Notes under the pieces: generated by a model
What the model was told of the DNA's origin: nothing
Seen by the model: only the letters and a program-made list of their open reading frames with translations
Database searches by the model: none
Assembly (NCBI GenBank): GCA_937873255.1
Contig: CALMVM010000225.1
Coordinates: 1-7,590 of the forward strand
DNA length: 7,590 bases
Origin: an uncultured Verrucomicrobiota bacterium
GTDB taxonomy: Bacteria > Verrucomicrobiota > Verrucomicrobiia > Chthoniobacterales > SZAS-18
Reading direction: 5' to 3'
Shown: one piece after another, positions 6,210 through 7,590 of the stretch
How positions within the stretch are numbered: position 1 is the first letter of the stretch
Layout of the letters: the number at the start of each line of letters is the position of its first letter
Translations under genes and position numbers: made by a program

Positions 6210-6268
6210 CTTGCCCCCGCGACACGCGCCGTGGTTCATTAACAGTCAACGCGTCATCCTGCACTCCG

Positions 6269-7177
6269 GTGTTCTTCGACTCCGCCTTCCTCGCCCGGCT
6301 CGAACGCCTCCACCTGCTCTCGTGCCGCGCGTTCGCCGGGCAGAGCCGCGCCGAACGCCGCTCGCACAAGCTCGGCTCCAGCCTGGAGTTCGCCGACTAC
6401 CGCACCTACACCGCCGGCGACGATCTGCGCTCGGTCGATTGGAACATCTACGGCCGCTCCGATAAGCTCTTCCTCAAGCTTTTCGAGGAGGAGGAAGACC
6501 TGCACGTCTACCTCCTGATCGACACGAGCGCGTCGATGCGCTGGACCGCCACCGACGCGCGCACGGACACGCCGCTGCGCGCGTCCAAGCTCGACCTCGC
6601 GCGCCGGATCGCCGGCACCCTGGCCTACATCGGGTTGGCCAACCTCGACCGGGTCAACGTGCATTATTTCAGCGAAAACCTCGGCGCCGACCTCGGCCTC
6701 GGGCGCGGCAAGAGCCATTTCCACCGCGCGCTGCAATACCTCGACCGCCTGCCCGCCGACGCCGGGCAAACGGACCTCGCCCGCAGCCTGCGCGCCTTCG
6801 GCCAGAAGACGAAACGGCGCGGGCTGGTCCTGGTCCTGAGCGATTTTTTCGATCCCGGCGGGTACGAGGAGGCGCTCTCCTATCTGCTCTACCAGCGTTT
6901 TGAAATCCAGTTGATCCAGCTCCTCGACCCCGCCGAACTCAACCCGCGCCTGCGCGGTGATTTGCGCCTGACCGACTCCGAAACGGGTCAGGCGTACGAG
7001 GTGACGGCCAACGAGAGCCTCCTGCGCGCCTACGAACGCGAGGTCAACACTTTCCTGACCGGCCTGGAAACCTTCTGCCGCCGACGCCGGATCGGCTACC
7101 GGCGCGCGACGACGGATGTCGGTTTCGAGGATTTCGTGCTGCAAACCTTGCGCGGCGGCGGGGGGCTGGTCGCGTGA
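6269..7177 (+). CDS. DUF58 domain protein with von Willebrand A-like fold
   Basis: A 302-residue soluble protein. Residues 40-70 hold the DUF58 hallmark EFADYRTYTAGDDLRSVDWN, followed by the R-S-D and K-L-F-L-K stretch. The von Willebrand A-like domain begins at YLLIDTSASM; D85, S87 and S89 form the metal-binding DxSxS motif, and T168 (in QTDL) and D192 (in LSDFFD) are candidates for the other metal ligands. No membrane helix is present. DUF58 proteins usually sit next to a MoxR-type AAA+ ATPase and further von Willebrand A proteins, where the ATPase is thought to act as a chaperone on envelope or metal-dependent targets. No moxR is visible here; the next gene begins 3 bp after the stop and looks like a HEAT-repeat protein, so an operon runs off the window. 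The start is a GTG at 6269, chosen because the FDSAFLARLERLHLLS sequence begins there, as in relatives. Confidence 0.9.
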   Translation: MFFDSAFLARLERLHLLSCRAFAGQSRAERRSHKLGSSLEFADYRTYTAGDDLRSVDWNIYGRSDKLFLKLFEEEEDLHVYLLIDTSASMRWTATDARTDTPLRASKLDLARRIAGTLAYIGLANLDRVNVHYFSENLGADLGLGRGKSHFHRALQYLDRLPADAGQTDLARSLRAFGQKTKRRGLVLVLSDFFDPGGYEEALSYLLYQRFEIQLIQLLDPAELNPRLRGDLRLTDSETGQAYEVTANESLLRAYEREVNTFLTGLETFCRRRRIGYRRATTDVGFEDFVLQTLRGGGGLVA

Positions 7178-7180
7178 CGC

Positions 7181-7590
7181 ATGACGAACCGCGCTGACAT
7201 CACCCACGTCCGGGCCATGCTTGCCGGCGGCGACCGCCGCTCCACCGGTCGCGCGGATGAACTCGCCGCCGACGTGCTCGACGGCAAAATCGCGGCGGAA
7301 GCGGTGTTCGCCGCGATGTTAGACGAGGACGAGGTTGTGCAACTGCGTGCGGCCGACGCGTTGGAAAAAATCAGCGCGCAGCGCCCCGATTTTCTCCAAC
7401 CGTTCAAGCGGACCTTCCTCGAAAATCTGCCCGGCATCGAGCAGGCCGGAGTCCGCTGGCACGCCGCGCAGATGCTCCCGCGTTTCCACCTGACCGCCGC
7501 CGAACGCCGCGACCGGGCCGTGCCGTTCCTGCTGGCATCCCTGCGCGACAAAAGCCGCATCGTACAAACGTTCGCGTTGCAGGCGTTATC
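7181..7590 (+). CDS. HEAT-repeat-like protein, 3' partial
   Basis: Only the first 136 codons are inside the window; the frame is open to the end. The ATG at 7181 lies 3 bp after the DUF58 stop, so the two genes are almost certainly co-transcribed. The visible part is helical and soluble, with no signal peptide. Segments such as VQLRAADALEKI (about 54-65), AGVRWHAAQMLPRF (about 88-101) and SRIVQTFALQAL (125-136) have the spacing and the Arg/Val-Ala-Ala-x-x-L pattern of HEAT or PBS-lyase-type repeats, which serve as protein-binding scaffolds. Its place in a DUF58 operon suggests it may be a partner of that protein, but this is inference. A divergent alpha-solenoid of another type is the alternative. 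Confidence 0.75.
   Translation, partial: MTNRADITHVRAMLAGGDRRSTGRADELAADVLDGKIAAEAVFAAMLDEDEVVQLRAADALEKISAQRPDFLQPFKRTFLENLPGIEQAGVRWHAAQMLPRFHLTAAERRDRAVPFLLASLRDKSRIVQTFALQAL

Noticed and set aside
6254..7207. Minus-strand frame of over 300 codons opposite the DUF58 gene
   Set aside because: It is the shadow of a well-supported DUF58 gene and has no recognisable domain.

Overview
The window is GC-rich, gene-dense bacterial DNA with short gaps between genes. It carries six complete protein genes and two partial ones at the edges, and no RNA genes, transposase genes, phage genes or CRISPR array that I can see. The mix of a DG-AR-G-D-D phosphatidylserine synthase, MscL, a DinG-type helicase and a DUF58/HEAT cluster, together with abundant palindromic intergenic repeats, recalls the Planctomycetota-Verrucomicrobiota-Lentisphaerota group. 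Verrucomicrobiota is my best guess, made from general resemblance and not from a search.

Layout. Bases 1-1262 (+): the end of a small two-helix membrane protein gene, overlapping by ATGA with pssA (phospholipid synthesis). Bases 1263-1534: a convergent gap filled by a large nested palindrome. Bases 1535-2701 (-): a glycosyltransferase-like protein. It is divergent, across only 45 bp, from mscL (2747-3169, +), which is followed 7 bp later by a small DUF3253 gene (3177-3404, +). Bases 3410-3859 (-): an unknown lipoprotein, convergent with the DUF3253 gene. Bases 3860-4017: a second, unrelated inverted-repeat element. Bases 4018-6087 (-): dinG, an iron-sulfur superfamily 2 helicase. Bases 6088-6268: a third inverted-repeat element between divergent dinG and the next operon. 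Bases 6269-7590 (+): a DUF58 (von Willebrand A-like) protein and the start of a HEAT-repeat-like protein running off the end.

The genes are mostly ordinary housekeeping, envelope and repair functions, and I see no complete new defence or metabolic system. The most notable content is non-coding. Each of the three gaps longer than 100 bp holds a different long inverted repeat (arms of about 48, 36 and 44 nt with 2-4 mismatches), and these fill most of each gap. Two of them are built from degenerate 8-10 nt tandem words. They look like REP/MITE-type dispersed elements that may now serve as terminators or leader structures. A second genome-style feature is that none of the seven visible gene starts has a convincing, well-placed Shine-Dalgarno sequence.
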